In this document: positions 26,489 through 35,868 of the stretch, one piece after another
How positions within the stretch are numbered: the stretch's first letter is position 1
Layout: the number at the start of each line of letters is the position of its first letter
Position numbers and translations under genes: made by a program
Origin: Palleronia marisminoris
GTDB taxonomy: Bacteria > Pseudomonadota > Alphaproteobacteria > Rhodobacterales > Rhodobacteraceae
Direction of reading: 5' to 3'
Length of the DNA: 64,000 bases
Assembly (NCBI RefSeq): GCF_900172315.1
Contig: NZ_FWFV01000009.1
Location: 62,001-126,000 of the forward strand
The notes under the pieces: model-generated
The model's input: the letters and a program-made list of their open reading frames with translations, nothing else
Database searches by the model: none
Told to the model about the DNA's origin: nothing

Positions 26489-26607
26489 GTGGAAGTGTCA
26501 CGGTCCGCGTCATGCAGCAGCCCGACCGGAGCGTGGCGTATGAGGTGACGAAACTCCGAAACGAAGGGTGGAGGGGCGCGCGCTTTCTTGCTAACGCCGC
26601 AAGACAA

Positions 26608-27690
26608 ATGACCGGTCCATCGCAAATGCTCACCCACGAACACCGCCGCGCCCGCCGCGCCACCCTCCGTTCTTACGGGTTGTCCAAGGACTCGGACCTG
26701 ACCTCGATGCGTGAAATCGTCGTGCTGGCGATGCGCCTGTGCGGTGTCGGGCAGGGCAACATCTCGCTCTTCGACGAACAGCGCCAATGGTTCGTCGTCC
26801 GCGAGGGCATGGAGGTCGAAGAGCTTCCGCTGGACGAGACGATCTGCATGCGCGTGATCTCCGGCTCGGGTGTCGCCGTCGTTGAAGATACCCGTGCCGA
26901 CCCCCGCACCGCCGGGCTTCGGATCTGCGTGGAGGGGACCGTGGGTTTTTACGCCGCGGCACCGCTGTTGACCGGAAGCGGGCGAGTCTTCGGCACCCTG
27001 TCGGTGATGGACCGCACGCCGCGCAGCCTGACGGAAGACCAGATCACGATGCTGGGGGTCATGTCTCGCCAGGTCATGGCGCAGCTCGAGCTGCGCCGGG
27101 CGTTGCGCCGGGCCGACGTGATGCGCCGCGAGGTCGATCACCGGGTGAAGAACTCGCTGCAATCGGTCGCCTCGCTGACCCGCCTGCAATCGCGCCGGGT
27201 CGAGACGCCCGAAGCGCGCGAGGCGCTCGAGGTGGTGTCGCGGCGGATCGACACGGTGGCGGCGCTGAACTCGGAACTCTACCGGACCGGCACCGACCGC
27301 AAGATCGGCCTCAAGAGCTTCCTGTCCTCGGTCATCGACCTGATCCGTGCCTCGGCGCCCGAGAGGGTGACGATCTCGCTCGACTGCGCGGATGTGAACA
27401 TCTCGGCTCAGCATGCCGGCAGCCTCGCCATCGTGGTCAACGAGTTCACGACCAACAGTTTCAAGCACGCTTTCCCCGACGACCGCGATGGCCACATCGA
27501 AATCGTGGGCCGCCAGACCGAGCCCGGAACCTTCAGCCTGACCTGCCGGGACGACGGAGTCGGCGTCGCGAACCCGGGCGCGGGCCTGGGTATCGCGATC
27601 ATCGACAGCGCCGTCGAAAGCCTCTCGGGCGAGATCGAGCGGGATATCCAAGGTCCGGGCTACGCCATCGCTGTGGAGTTCGGCATCTGA
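26608..27690 (+). CDS. Sensor histidine kinase, GAF plus HisKA_2/HWE type
   Basis: A soluble kinase of about 360 aa. A GAF domain (about residues 30-165; SLFDEQRQWFVVREG, VSGSG-like VISGSGVAVVEDT) is followed by a HisKA_2 phosphoacceptor box REVDHRVKNSLQSVASL, with the His in DHRVKN, and an ATPase domain with the N-box VVNEFTTNSFKHAFP and glycine boxes GDGVGV-like DDGVGV and GAGLGIAII. No transmembrane segment and no response regulator nearby, so it is an orphan that likely senses a cytoplasmic signal. The start is uncertain: ATGs at 26512, 26608 and 26626 are in frame and none has a good ribosome site; the first falls just after a terminator and adds unconserved residues. Confidence 0.85.
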   Translation: MTGPSQMLTHEHRRARRATLRSYGLSKDSDLTSMREIVVLAMRLCGVGQGNISLFDEQRQWFVVREGMEVEELPLDETICMRVISGSGVAVVEDTRADPRTAGLRICVEGTVGFYAAAPLLTGSGRVFGTLSVMDRTPRSLTEDQITMLGVMSRQVMAQLELRRALRRADVMRREVDHRVKNSLQSVASLTRLQSRRVETPEAREALEVVSRRIDTVAALNSELYRTGTDRKIGLKSFLSSVIDLIRASAPERVTISLDCADVNISAQHAGSLAIVVNEFTTNSFKHAFPDDRDGHIEIVGRQTEPGTFSLTCRDDGVGVANPGAGLGIAIIDSAVESLSGEIERDIQGPGYAIAVEFGI

Positions 27691-27780
27691 ACGAGACGCG
27701 GGGGTTGCCGCTGGCGCATGGCGGCTCTCCGTGGACTTCCGGCGCAGGTTTGCCTATCTCGGACCTAGAGGAGGGGCCCC

Positions 27781-28731
27781 ATGCCGCGCGATCTGAAGAT
27801 TCCCGCCGAACGCCACCCTGAAAAGGCGCATCGGCCCGTCACGCCCCGCCTGAAGAAGCCGGACTGGATCCGGGTGAAGGCGCCATCGGGCGAGGGCTAC
27901 CAGGCCACGCGCGAGATCATGCGGACCCATGAGCTCACCACCGTGTGCGAGGAAGCCGGTTGCCCGAACGTGGGCGAGTGCTGGTCGCAGGGTCATGCCA
28001 CCATGATGATCATGGGCGAGATCTGCACCCGCGGCTGCACCTTCTGCAACGTGGCGACCGGACGGCCCGATGCGCTCGACGTGTTCGAACCGGGCCGCGT
28101 GGCGGATGCGGTGAAGAAGCTGGGCCTGAACCACGTGGTCATCACCAGCGTCGACCGCGACGATGTCGAGGATGGCGGCGCCTATCACATCGCTCAGACG
28201 ATCCGCGCCACCCGGCACCGCTCGCCCGGGACCACGATCGAGGTGCTGACTCCCGATTTCCTGCGCTGCGGTCCCGAGGCCCTCGAAGCGGTCGTCGAGG
28301 CGCGCCCGGATGTCTTCAACCACAACCTGGAAACCGTGCCGGGCCTCTATCCCGAGGTTCGCCCTGGCGCGCGCTACTTCCATTCGCTGCGCCTCTTGCA
28401 GCGCGTGAAAGAACTCGATCCGACCATGTTCACCAAGTCGGGAATCATGGTGGGCCTGGGCGAAGATCGCCAGTCGGTGCATCAGGTCATGGACGACATG
28501 CGCGCGGCCGACATCGATTTCATCACCATAGGGCAGTACCTGCAGCCCACCTCACGCCACCACGCCGTCGACCGCTACATCACCCCCGAGGAATTCGCGG
28601 CCTACGAAAAGGCGGCCTGGGGCAAGGGCTTCCTGATGGTCTCGGCCACGCCCCTGACCCGGTCGAGCTACCACGCCGGCGACGACTTTGCGCGCCTCAA
28701 GGCTGCCCGCGACGCGAAATTCGCCTCCTGA
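27781..28731 (+). CDS. lipA: Lipoyl synthase
   Basis: Radical-SAM enzyme inserting two sulfurs into octanoyl-lysine to form lipoyl groups, for instance on Lys42 of the AceF and LpdA lipoyl domains at 11-13 kb. The 316-aa protein has the auxiliary cluster cysteines at 56, 61 and 67 (CEEAGC, then GEC) and the SAM cluster cysteines at 82, 86 and 89 (CTRGCTFC). The C-terminal [10 protein letters not shown] provides the conserved serine ligand of the auxiliary cluster. GAGGAGGGGCCCC precedes the ATG. It stands alone after the kinase gene. Confidence 0.98.
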   Translation: MPRDLKIPAERHPEKAHRPVTPRLKKPDWIRVKAPSGEGYQATREIMRTHELTTVCEEAGCPNVGECWSQGHATMMIMGEICTRGCTFCNVATGRPDALDVFEPGRVADAVKKLGLNHVVITSVDRDDVEDGGAYHIAQTIRATRHRSPGTTIEVLTPDFLRCGPEALEAVVEARPDVFNHNLETVPGLYPEVRPGARYFHSLRLLQRVKELDPTMFTKSGIMVGLGEDRQSVHQVMDDMRAADIDFITIGQYLQPTSRHHAVDRYITPEEFAAYEKAAWGKGFLMVSATPLTRSSYHAGDDFARLKAARDAKFAS

Positions 28732-28740
28732 TTCCGGCGC

Positions 28741-28772
28741 CCTCGCTTCATCCTGCCAAAGATACTCCGGGG
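28741..28772. repeat. Possible Rhodobacteraceae intergenic repeat element (single copy here)
   Basis: Between the convergent lipA and thioesterase genes, the stretch containing CTTCATCCTGCCAAAGATAC followed by TCCGGGG resembles a short intergenic sequence I recall recurring in Rhodobacteraceae genomes. Only one copy lies in this window, so its repeat nature rests on memory, not on the sequence shown. Confidence 0.3.
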
Positions 28773-28791
28773 CCGTAGCAGAGACCCGCGG

Positions 28792-29199
28792 CTACCGCGG
28801 CGGGATCGAGTAGGTCACCGACGCCCGCGCCACGGGCGCCTCGGCACCGTCCGAGTAGATCAACACATCCCCCACGGCGAGAACCCGACCGAGCTTCAGC
28901 AGCCGCACCTCGGCGGTCAGGTCCACGCCTGCGGCGGGTTTGCGCATGAAGTCGATGGAACAATTCGTGGTCACCGCCAGCGCGACCGGCCCGAGGCGGG
29001 ACAGGATCATCAGGTAGACCCCTACATCCGCCAGGGCAAAGATCGATGGCCCCGACACCGTGCCGCCCGGACGCAGATGCCGATCGCCCACGTGCAAACG
29101 GACGCGCATTCCATCTTCGGATAAGTCCTCGACGATGAAATCTTCGGCCACCTGGGGGAACGCGTCGGCCAGGAAGCTTTGAAGGGCACGGATGTCCAT
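28792..29199 (-). CDS. PaaI-type hotdog-fold thioesterase
   Basis: A 135-aa single hotdog domain expected to hydrolyse an acyl- or aryl-CoA. The family signature is HLRPGGTVSGPSIFALADVG near residues 40-60, followed by TNCSIDFMRKPAAG and the closing VARASVTYSIPPR. The true CoA substrate is unknown. It follows the HAD gene by 9 bp on the same strand and probably shares its transcript. Confidence 0.9.
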   Translation of the reverse strand: MDIRALQSFLADAFPQVAEDFIVEDLSEDGMRVRLHVGDRHLRPGGTVSGPSIFALADVGVYLMILSRLGPVALAVTTNCSIDFMRKPAAGVDLTAEVRLLKLGRVLAVGDVLIYSDGAEAPVARASVTYSIPPR

Positions 29200-29208
29200 G
29201 ACGGCCGT

Positions 29209-29859
29209 TCAGAGGGCCAGCAGGTCGGCAACGACGGCCGGCAGCGACTCGCCGGTGACCTGTGGCGCGGACATCGCGCTGCCGTAGGGGCGGGTGCGCC
29301 GGACGAAACCGGCGGTCAATCCCGCGCTCATGGCGCCCTGGCAGTCCCACGGGTGGCAGGCCACCAGCGCCATTTCGGCCGGTGCGACGCCCGCGGCTTC
29401 GGCAGCATGGGTATAGACACCGGCGCGCGGCTTCCAGATGCCGATCTCCTCGATCGAGATCACGCGCGAGACCAGCTCGGCGAGGCCGTTCCGCTCCATC
29501 AGCGTGCGGGTCACGTCGGGATTGCCGTTCGTCAGCGCGATGACCGGAACCTCCTCGGCCGCCAGCCGATCGAAGGCGGGTCTCACGTCGGGATGCGCGG
29601 AGAGGTTGGTGAACCCGTCGAGGATCGTCTCTGCCGCGTCGGGGGCCACACCCATCTGCGCGAGGCTCGAGCGCGCGACCTCGGCGAAGGGTTTGAAGAA
29701 CCCGCAGGTATCGAGAGCGAAGGCATCGCGCAGGAGGCTTGCGAAAAACGGCTCGAGGTCGCTTTCCTGCAGGCCGATGCGCGGGAACAGGGGGCGCAGC
29801 GGGTCGAGCGGGAACAGCGTTTCGATGACGTCGAAGGCGATGGCGCGGGGGGCTGGCAT
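29209..29859 (-). CDS. HAD-superfamily hydrolase, haloacid dehalogenase type II-like
   Basis: A 216-aa HAD-fold protein. Motif I is FDVIETLF, with the nucleophile Asp but Glu where many relatives have Gly; motif II is ALTNGNPD, the conserved Lys is in IGIWKPRAGVY, and motif III falls in VACHPWDCQGA. Relatives labelled haloacid dehalogenase act on 2-haloacids, but phosphatase activity is equally possible. AAGGAGACCGCC precedes the ATG at 29859, rejecting a start 18 codons upstream. It sits between arginase (28 bp upstream) and the thioesterase. Confidence 0.87.
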   Translation of the reverse strand: MPAPRAIAFDVIETLFPLDPLRPLFPRIGLQESDLEPFFASLLRDAFALDTCGFFKPFAEVARSSLAQMGVAPDAAETILDGFTNLSAHPDVRPAFDRLAAEEVPVIALTNGNPDVTRTLMERNGLAELVSRVISIEEIGIWKPRAGVYTHAAEAAGVAPAEMALVACHPWDCQGAMSAGLTAGFVRRTRPYGSAMSAPQVTGESLPAVVADLLAL

Positions 29860-29887
29860 TGGCGGTCTCCTTGCTGCCTGCGACAGG

Positions 29888-30832
29888 TTAGCCGCCGGTG
29901 CGTCCGACACCATAGCCGAACCCCCGCGTCGGACGGTCGAAGATCCGCTTGCCCATCAGCGAGGCCGTCAGTTCCACCATCAGACGGGCGGTCCTGCTGC
30001 GCTCGTCCATTGCCGGGTTCAGCTCGACCAGGTCCAACGAGGTCACGAGTTCCGATTCCGACAGCATCTCCATCACAAGATGCGCCTCGCGGAAGGTGGC
30101 GCCACCGGGAACCGTCGTGCCCACAGCGGGCGCGATCGAGGGGTCGAGGAAATCCACGTCCAGCGAGACATGCAGATCGGCCTCGCCGGCCGCCGCGACC
30201 TTGGCCAGGAAGTCTCGCAAGGGTGCCGCAAAGCCGGTCTCGTCGATCGCGCGCATGTCGTGAAGCTGCGCATCGGTGGCGGCCAGGCGGTCACGCTCTC
30301 CGGGATCGACCGAGCGCAGGCCCATCATGCACAGGTTGTCGAACGGAACCGGCGGGCCGGGCAGGGGCGGGAAGCCCTCGAACCCGTCCTGACCGGTGTA
30401 GTAGGCCACTGGCGTCCCGTGCAGATTGCCGCTTTCGGTCGTCAGCGGCGTGTGGAAATCGCTATGCGCGTCGAGCCACAGGACGAATAGCGGCCGATCC
30501 CGGTCCGCCGCGCGCGCTGCCATCCCGGCGACCGAGCCAAGTGCAAGCGCGTGGTCACCGCCCATGAAAACCGGCATGCCCTCGACGCTTCGCCCTGCGT
30601 CGATCAGGGCTTCGGTCCAGGCCGCGACCTCCCCCGGCCGGACGAGATGCGCGGGCCCCGGCATCTCGGGCACGGGGCCATGGGACACATTGCCGATGTC
30701 GCGGACCGTGTGGCCCAGGCCGGTGAGGGTGGGGACGATGCCCGCTACGCGATAGGCGTCCGGCCCCATCAAGCAACCGGGCCGCGTCTGGCCGCTATCC
30801 AGCGGCACACCAATGAGGGTGATCTCTGTCAT
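29888..30832 (-). CDS. rocF: Arginase
   Basis: Hydrolyses arginine to ornithine and urea, using a binuclear manganese centre. The 314-aa protein has the metal motifs GGDHALALGS, WLDAHSDFHTP and SLDVDFLDPSIAP, and the N-terminal IGVPLDSGQTRPG with the PxGxGxxxxG-type signature. It lies downstream of dsbB by 38 bp on the same strand and upstream of the HAD and thioesterase genes. The usual companion ornithine cyclodeaminase is not present in the window. Confidence 0.95.
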   Translation of the reverse strand: MTEITLIGVPLDSGQTRPGCLMGPDAYRVAGIVPTLTGLGHTVRDIGNVSHGPVPEMPGPAHLVRPGEVAAWTEALIDAGRSVEGMPVFMGGDHALALGSVAGMAARAADRDRPLFVLWLDAHSDFHTPLTTESGNLHGTPVAYYTGQDGFEGFPPLPGPPVPFDNLCMMGLRSVDPGERDRLAATDAQLHDMRAIDETGFAAPLRDFLAKVAAAGEADLHVSLDVDFLDPSIAPAVGTTVPGGATFREAHLVMEMLSESELVTSLDLVELNPAMDERSRTARLMVELTASLMGKRIFDRPTRGFGYGVGRTGG

Positions 30833-30870
30833 GCCCGACAGGTGGGGCTCCGCGCGCTCGCGGCAAGCCG

Positions 30871-31335
30871 TCAGCGCAACGTCCGGACCAGTGCGGCAGC
30901 CCAGATGCACGCCAGCGCGAACGACGCCACCGCGTTCCACGATGCCATCGACAGGCCGGCGAAGGCCCACGCGACCTCGTCGCACATCACGACCTTGTCC
31001 AGGGTTTCGGTGGACAGCATGTCCGCCCCGCTCAACCCCGACAGATCGCCGCCGCCCGAACAGGAGCTTGGCCCCTCCCACCAGCCGCGCTCGACGCCGG
31101 TGTGGTAGATGCCGAACCCGGCCGTGGTCAAGGCAGCCAGCGCGCCCACGACCGCCGTGACCGCGCGCGCGTAGAAGATCGCGACGACGCCCACCAGGAT
31201 CGCGACGCCGTGCGGCCAACGCTGCCAAAGGCAAAGCTTGCAGGGCGCGTAGCCGAGCGCCTGAAACGTGTAGGCCCCGAGCAGAAGGGCCGCCGAACCG
31301 GCGGCGGCGAGGATCATGAGGGAACGCGCTGTCAT
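30871..31335 (-). CDS. dsbB: Disulfide bond formation protein B (DsbB family)
   Basis: Inner-membrane quinone-linked oxidase that re-oxidises DsbA. The 154-aa protein has four membrane helices with the cysteine pair at 32/35 (PCKLCLWQRWPH) in the first periplasmic loop and Cys92/Cys118 in the second. The ATG overlaps the yqaA stop as ATGA, so translation is coupled. A FrnE-like DsbA-family protein is encoded 5 kb away, but its lack of a signal peptide makes it an unlikely partner. Confidence 0.93.
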   Translation of the reverse strand: MTARSLMILAAAGSAALLLGAYTFQALGYAPCKLCLWQRWPHGVAILVGVVAIFYARAVTAVVGALAALTTAGFGIYHTGVERGWWEGPSSCSGGGDLSGLSGADMLSTETLDKVVMCDEVAWAFAGLSMASWNAVASFALACIWAAALVRTLR

Positions 31336-31910
31336 AAGTAGTGGAGCACCACGAAACCGCCGATCAGGGCCACGCAAAACAGCGTGAACACGAGGCCGAG
31401 CCGGCGTTCGATGAATTCCCGGATCGGCTCGCCGAAGGCCCGCAGAAGACCCGCGACAAGGAAGAACCGCAAGCCGCGCGCAGCGATCGAGGCCACGATG
31501 AAGATCGGCAGTGACAGCCCGGTGGTGCCCGACAGGATCGTGATGACCTTGAAGGGGAACGGCGTCACACCGGCCACCAGGACCGCCCAGGCGCCGAACT
31601 GGTTGTACCAGTCGCTGAACTCGCCGAACTTGTCGCCCTTGCCGTAAAGCTCGAGGATGGGTCGCCCGACCTGCTCGAACAGGGCCGAGCCGATCCAGTA
31701 TCCCGCAAGCCCCCCCAGTACGGACGACACCGTCGCCACGCCGGCGATCAGCCACGCCCGCCGCGGTGCAGCGATGATCATCGGGATCATCAGCACGTCC
31801 GGCGGGATCGGGAAGATCGAACTTTCGAGGAAAGACACCACTGCAAGCGCCCAGAGGGCCTGCGGATGAGCGGAGAGGGACAATGTCCAGTTATAGATGC
31901 GGCGCAGCAT
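31332..31910 (-). CDS. YqaA family membrane protein (SNARE-associated/DedA-like)
   Basis: A 192-aa protein with four to five hydrophobic segments and the DedA-like motifs FLESSIFPIPPDVL and GVTPFPFKVITILSG. The superfamily is implicated in lipid flipping and membrane homeostasis; YqaA members are uncharacterised. It leads a two-gene run with dsbB (ATGA overlap) and is divergent from mfd, sharing a 137-bp control region. Confidence 0.9.
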   Translation of the reverse strand: MLRRIYNWTLSLSAHPQALWALAVVSFLESSIFPIPPDVLMIPMIIAAPRRAWLIAGVATVSSVLGGLAGYWIGSALFEQVGRPILELYGKGDKFGEFSDWYNQFGAWAVLVAGVTPFPFKVITILSGTTGLSLPIFIVASIAARGLRFFLVAGLLRAFGEPIREFIERRLGLVFTLFCVALIGGFVVLHYL

Positions 31911-32047
31911 GGCTTGCCATCTCGCACCACGCTGGTCCGGTCAAGGGCCGATGAAAGGCCGCTCAGGCTTTCCCGCGCATTGCGTCCCGCGCACCCGCGC
32001 GTCCGGGCCCATTGACACCGCCGGTGGTGCCGTTAACGACGCGCACC

Positions 32048-35000
32048 ATGGCTGATCCCCGGAAAATTTCCCTCGGCGGCGCGCCCGAAGGGTTCGACGC
32101 CCGTCTCGTTCTCGACGAGATCGGCAAGAGCGGTGCCGTCCTTCACGTGGCCCGCGACGACAAGCGGCTTGCGGCGATGCAGGCCGCGCTGGCCTTCTAC
32201 GATCCCGCGCTGCCGATCTTCACGTTCCCGGCATGGGACTGCCTGCCGTTCGACCGCGTCTCGCCGAACGCCGACATCTCGGCGGCGCGCATGGCCACGC
32301 TCGCCGCGCTGACCCACGCGATGCCCAAGCGGTTCGCGCTGCTGACGACGATCAACGGCGCGACGCAAAAGGTCCCCCCGCGCGAGACGGTGCGCGAAAG
32401 CTCGTTCACCGCCCGCGTCGGCAACCGGATCGACGAAGAGGGGCTGCGCAAGTTCCTCGTCCGCATGGGCTTCACCCAGGCGCCCACGGTGATGGAGCCG
32501 GGCGACTACGCGGTCCGCGGCGGCATCATCGACGTCTGGCCCCCGGGTCACGAGGGACCCGTCCGCCTCGACCTGTTCGGCGACACGCTGGACGGCGCGC
32601 GCCGGTTCGACCCGATGAACCAGCGCACGACCGAGAAGCTGTCCGAGGTCGAGCTTGCCCCCGTGTCCGAGGTCATCCTCGACGACGGCGCGATCACCCG
32701 CTTCCGCCAAAGCTACCGGATCGAGTTCGGCGCGGCCGGCACCGACGACCCGCTCTACGAAGCGGTCAGCGCCGGCAAGAAGCACCAGGGCGCGGAGCAT
32801 TGGCTTGGCTTCTTCCATGACAAGCTCGAGACCGTGTTCGACTACCTTCCGGGTGTGACCGTCACGCTGGATGACCAGTCCACCCCCGCGCGGCTGGCGC
32901 GGTGGGAGACCATCGCCGACCAGTACGACAACCGCCGCGAGGCGATGCAGAAGAAGGGGCGCGTGGACACCGTCTACAAGCCCGCGCCGCCGGACCTGCT
33001 CTACCTGTCGGACAAAGCGTGGGAGGCTACGACCGCCGACCGCCGGATCGTCCAGTTCCACCCGCTCGCACAGGCCTCCGGCCCCGGCGTTGCGGATGCC
33101 GGCGGACGGATCGGCCGCAACTTCTCGCCCGAGCGTCAGCAGGAAGGCGTCAGCCTCTTCGGGGCGCTGGCCGATCACATCGGCAAGCGCCGCCGCGAGG
33201 GGCCGGTGGTTGTCGCCAGCTATTCCGAGGGCGCGCGTGAACGCCTCCGCGGCCTGCTGGACGACGAGGACGTCAAGGGCGCGACCGAGATTCGCGACTT
33301 CCGCGACGTGCCCGACAGCAAGGGCGGCCTCTACCTTGCCGTCTGGTCGCTCGAACACGGCTTCGAAGGCCCCCACGGCAAGGACCGCCTGACCGTCATC
33401 TCGGAACAGGACGTGCTGGGCGACCGCCTCGTCCGCAAGGGCCCGAAGAAGCGCCGCGCCGAGAACTTCCTGAGCGACGCGCAGTCCCTCAGCGTGGGCG
33501 ACCTCGTCGTCCACGTGGATCACGGCGTCGGCCGGTTCCAGGGTCTCGAAGTCGTCACCGCCGCAGGCTCGCCGCACGAATGCGCGCTGCTCGAATACCA
33601 GGGCGGCGACCGCCTTTACCTGCCGGTCGAGAACATCGAACTGCTCAGCCGCTACGGCCACGAGGAAGGCATCCTCGACAAGCTGGGCGGCGGCGCGTGG
33701 CAGGCCAAGAAGGCCCGCATGAAAGAGCGGATCCGCGAGATCGCGGACCGCCTGATCCGGATCGCCGCCGAACGCCTCGTCCGCAGCGCCCCGATCCTCG
33801 AACCCCCCGAACACGCGTGGGAGGATTTCAGCGCCCGCTTCCCCTACGAAGAGACCGAGGATCAGCTGAAAGCCATCGAGGACGTGATGGAGGACCTCGA
33901 AAAGGGCGTCCCCATGGACCGCCTCATCGTCGGCGACGTGGGCTTCGGCAAGACCGAGGTCGCCATGCGCGCGGCCTTCATCGCCGCCATGTCGGGCGTG
34001 CAGGTCGCCGTGATCGCCCCCACCACGCTGCTGGCCCGCCAGCACTACAAGTCCTTCGCCGACCGCTTCCGCGGCTTCCCGATCGAGGTGCGCCAGCTGT
34101 CGCGCTTCGTCTCGGACCGGGACGCGAAATTGGCGCGCGAGCGCATCGCCGAGGGCACCTGCGACATCGTCATCGGCACCCACGCGCTGCTGGCCAAAAG
34201 CGTGAAGTTCAAGAACCTGGGCCTGCTCGTCATCGACGAAGAGCAGCATTTCGGTGTGTCCCACAAGGAACGGCTGAAGTCCCTTCGGACGGATGTCCAC
34301 GTCCTGACCCTGACCGCGACGCCGATCCCGCGGACCCTGCAACTGTCGCTGACCGGCGTGCGCGACCTGTCGATCATCGGGACACCCCCCGTCGATCGCC
34401 TCGCGATCCGCACCTATGTCTCGGAGTTCGACGCGATCACGGTACGCGAGGCGCTGCTGCGCGAATTCTATCGCGGCGGCCAGTCCTTCATCGTGGCCCC
34501 CCGGATCAAGGACCTGCCCGAGCTGGAGGAGTTCCTGAAGACCGAGGTCCCCGAGATCAAGTACGTCACCGCCACCGGCCAGATGGCGGCGGGCGAACTA
34601 GACGACCGGATGAACGCCTTCTACGACGGCAAGTACGACGTGCTGCTGGCCACCTCGATCGTGGAATCCGGCCTCGATATCCCGACCGCGAACACGATGG
34701 TCGTCTGGCGCGCCGACATGTTCGGCCTCGCGCAGCTCTACCAGATCCGGGGGCGGGTCGGCCGCGCCAAGACCCGCGCCTACGCCTACCTGACGACGAA
34801 ACCGCGCGGGAAGCTGACCGCCACGGCCGAGAAGCGTCTGCGCGTGCTGGGCTCGCTCGACACGCTCGGGGCGGGCTTCAACCTTGCCAGCCAGGACCTC
34901 GACATCCGGGGTGCTGGCAACCTTGTCGGCGAAGAGCAGTCCGGCCAGATCAAGGAGGTCGGCTACGAACTTTACCAGTCGATGCTGGAAGAGACGATCG

Positions 35001-35530
35001 CCAAGCTCAAGACCGGCGAGCTGGAAGGCATCGTCGAACTGGGCGACAGCGATTGGTCGCCCCAGATCAACATGGGCGTCCCCGTGCTGATCCCCGACGA
35101 TTACGTGCCGGACCTCGACGTGCGCCTCGGCCTCTACCGCCGCCTCTCGGACCTGACCACGAAGGTCGAACTCGAAGGCTTCGCGGCCGAGCTGATCGAC
35201 CGGTTCGGCAAGCTGCCCAAGGAAGTGAACACCCTGCTTCTGGTCGTGCGCATCAAGGCCGAGTGCAAGCGGGCCGGGATCGCCAAGCTCGACGCGGGTC
35301 CAAAGGGCGTAACGGTCCAGTTCCACAACGACAAGTTCGCCTCGCCCGAGGGGTTGGTATCCTTCATCAAGGATCAAGACGGTCAGGCAAAGGTGAAGGA
35401 CAACAAGATCGTCATTCGCCGCGACTGGTCCAAGGACAGCGAGAAGATCAAGGGCAGCTTTGCCGTCGCACAGGATCTGGCGCGCCATGCCAAGGCCGCC
35501 GGCAAAAAGGCGGCCGAGGCCGAAAAGTGA
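32048..35530 (+). CDS. mfd: Transcription-repair coupling factor
   Basis: Removes RNA polymerase stalled at DNA lesions and recruits UvrA. The 1160-aa protein is full length: UvrB-homology region with the N-terminal GGAPEGFDARL, RNA-polymerase-interaction domain around LVVHVDHGVGRFQGLE, and a RecG-like motor with Walker A GDVGFGKTEVAMRA, DEEQ box in VIDEEQHFGV, TATPIPRTLQLS and the helicase motif VI region QIRGRVGRAKTRAYAYL. The C-terminal D7 domain is present. ATG at 32048 is preferred; an in-frame GTG 12 codons upstream is possible. Confidence 0.97.
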   Translation: MADPRKISLGGAPEGFDARLVLDEIGKSGAVLHVARDDKRLAAMQAALAFYDPALPIFTFPAWDCLPFDRVSPNADISAARMATLAALTHAMPKRFALLTTINGATQKVPPRETVRESSFTARVGNRIDEEGLRKFLVRMGFTQAPTVMEPGDYAVRGGIIDVWPPGHEGPVRLDLFGDTLDGARRFDPMNQRTTEKLSEVELAPVSEVILDDGAITRFRQSYRIEFGAAGTDDPLYEAVSAGKKHQGAEHWLGFFHDKLETVFDYLPGVTVTLDDQSTPARLARWETIADQYDNRREAMQKKGRVDTVYKPAPPDLLYLSDKAWEATTADRRIVQFHPLAQASGPGVADAGGRIGRNFSPERQQEGVSLFGALADHIGKRRREGPVVVASYSEGARERLRGLLDDEDVKGATEIRDFRDVPDSKGGLYLAVWSLEHGFEGPHGKDRLTVISEQDVLGDRLVRKGPKKRRAENFLSDAQSLSVGDLVVHVDHGVGRFQGLEVVTAAGSPHECALLEYQGGDRLYLPVENIELLSRYGHEEGILDKLGGGAWQAKKARMKERIREIADRLIRIAAERLVRSAPILEPPEHAWEDFSARFPYEETEDQLKAIEDVMEDLEKGVPMDRLIVGDVGFGKTEVAMRAAFIAAMSGVQVAVIAPTTLLARQHYKSFADRFRGFPIEVRQLSRFVSDRDAKLARERIAEGTCDIVIGTHALLAKSVKFKNLGLLVIDEEQHFGVSHKERLKSLRTDVHVLTLTATPIPRTLQLSLTGVRDLSIIGTPPVDRLAIRTYVSEFDAITVREALLREFYRGGQSFIVAPRIKDLPELEEFLKTEVPEIKYVTATGQMAAGELDDRMNAFYDGKYDVLLATSIVESGLDIPTANTMVVWRADMFGLAQLYQIRGRVGRAKTRAYAYLTTKPRGKLTATAEKRLRVLGSLDTLGAGFNLASQDLDIRGAGNLVGEEQSGQIKEVGYELYQSMLEETIAKLKTGELEGIVELGDSDWSPQINMGVPVLIPDDYVPDLDVRLGLYRRLSDLTTKVELEGFAAELIDRFGKLPKEVNTLLLVVRIKAECKRAGIAKLDAGPKGVTVQFHNDKFASPEGLVSFIKDQDGQAKVKDNKIVIRRDWSKDSEKIKGSFAVAQDLARHAKAAGKKAAEAEK

Positions 35531-35552
35531 TGAAGCGCGCGACTCGCTCCAC

Positions 35553-35567
35553 CGGGCGGGTCGCCCG
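35553..35567 (+). terminator. Short stem-loop after mfd (weak)
   Basis: CGGGCG (35553-35558) pairs with CGCCCG (35562-35567) around GGT, 23 bp after the mfd stop, followed by only TT. A 3-nt loop and no U-run make intrinsic termination weak. Confidence 0.3.
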
Positions 35568-35619
35568 TTAACCGACACGTGCGATTGCGCTTCGCCCCGG
35601 CCGCTGTAAGCTGCCTTTC

Positions 35620-35865
35620 ATGCTTCGGGTCTTCATCTTCCTTCTCGCCGCATCACCCGCTCTGGCCGAGCCGCTGCCGAGCGTGAGGGATTCGCCCTTC
35701 GCGCCGTTCCTGATCGCGCAAACCTTCACCTGCAGCGGCAAGACGTGCGGCCAGATGGGGTCCTGCGCCGAAGCCTGTCACGCCCTCCTGGTGTGCGGGG
35801 AGCGCGCGCGCGACAGGGACAATGACGGCATCCCCTGCGAGAGCCTCTGCTCTGCGCGCTGCTGA
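35620..35865 (+). CDS. Secreted excalibur-like calcium-binding domain protein
   Basis: An 81-aa exported protein: signal peptide MLRVFIFLLAASPALA, then a mature domain of about 65 residues with six to eight cysteines. The C-terminal DRDNDGIPCESLC is the DxDxDGxxCE calcium loop of the excalibur domain, preceded by TCSGKTCGQMGSC. The domain occurs in extracellular nucleases and surface proteins; here it stands alone, so its role is unknown. It converges on the DsbA-family gene, with only 3 bp between stops. Confidence 0.85.
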   Translation: MLRVFIFLLAASPALAEPLPSVRDSPFAPFLIAQTFTCSGKTCGQMGSCAEACHALLVCGERARDRDNDGIPCESLCSARC

Positions 35866-35868
35866 TCG

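Noticed and set aside
29209-29859. HAD protein inactivated because of FDVIETLF
   Set aside because: The nucleophile Asp and the other motifs are intact; a Glu at the Gly position occurs, as far as I recall, in related dehalogenase-like proteins, so it was not called a pseudogene.
32033-34342. 769-codon leftward frame antisense to mfd
   Set aside because: No motif, and mfd is complete on the other strand.
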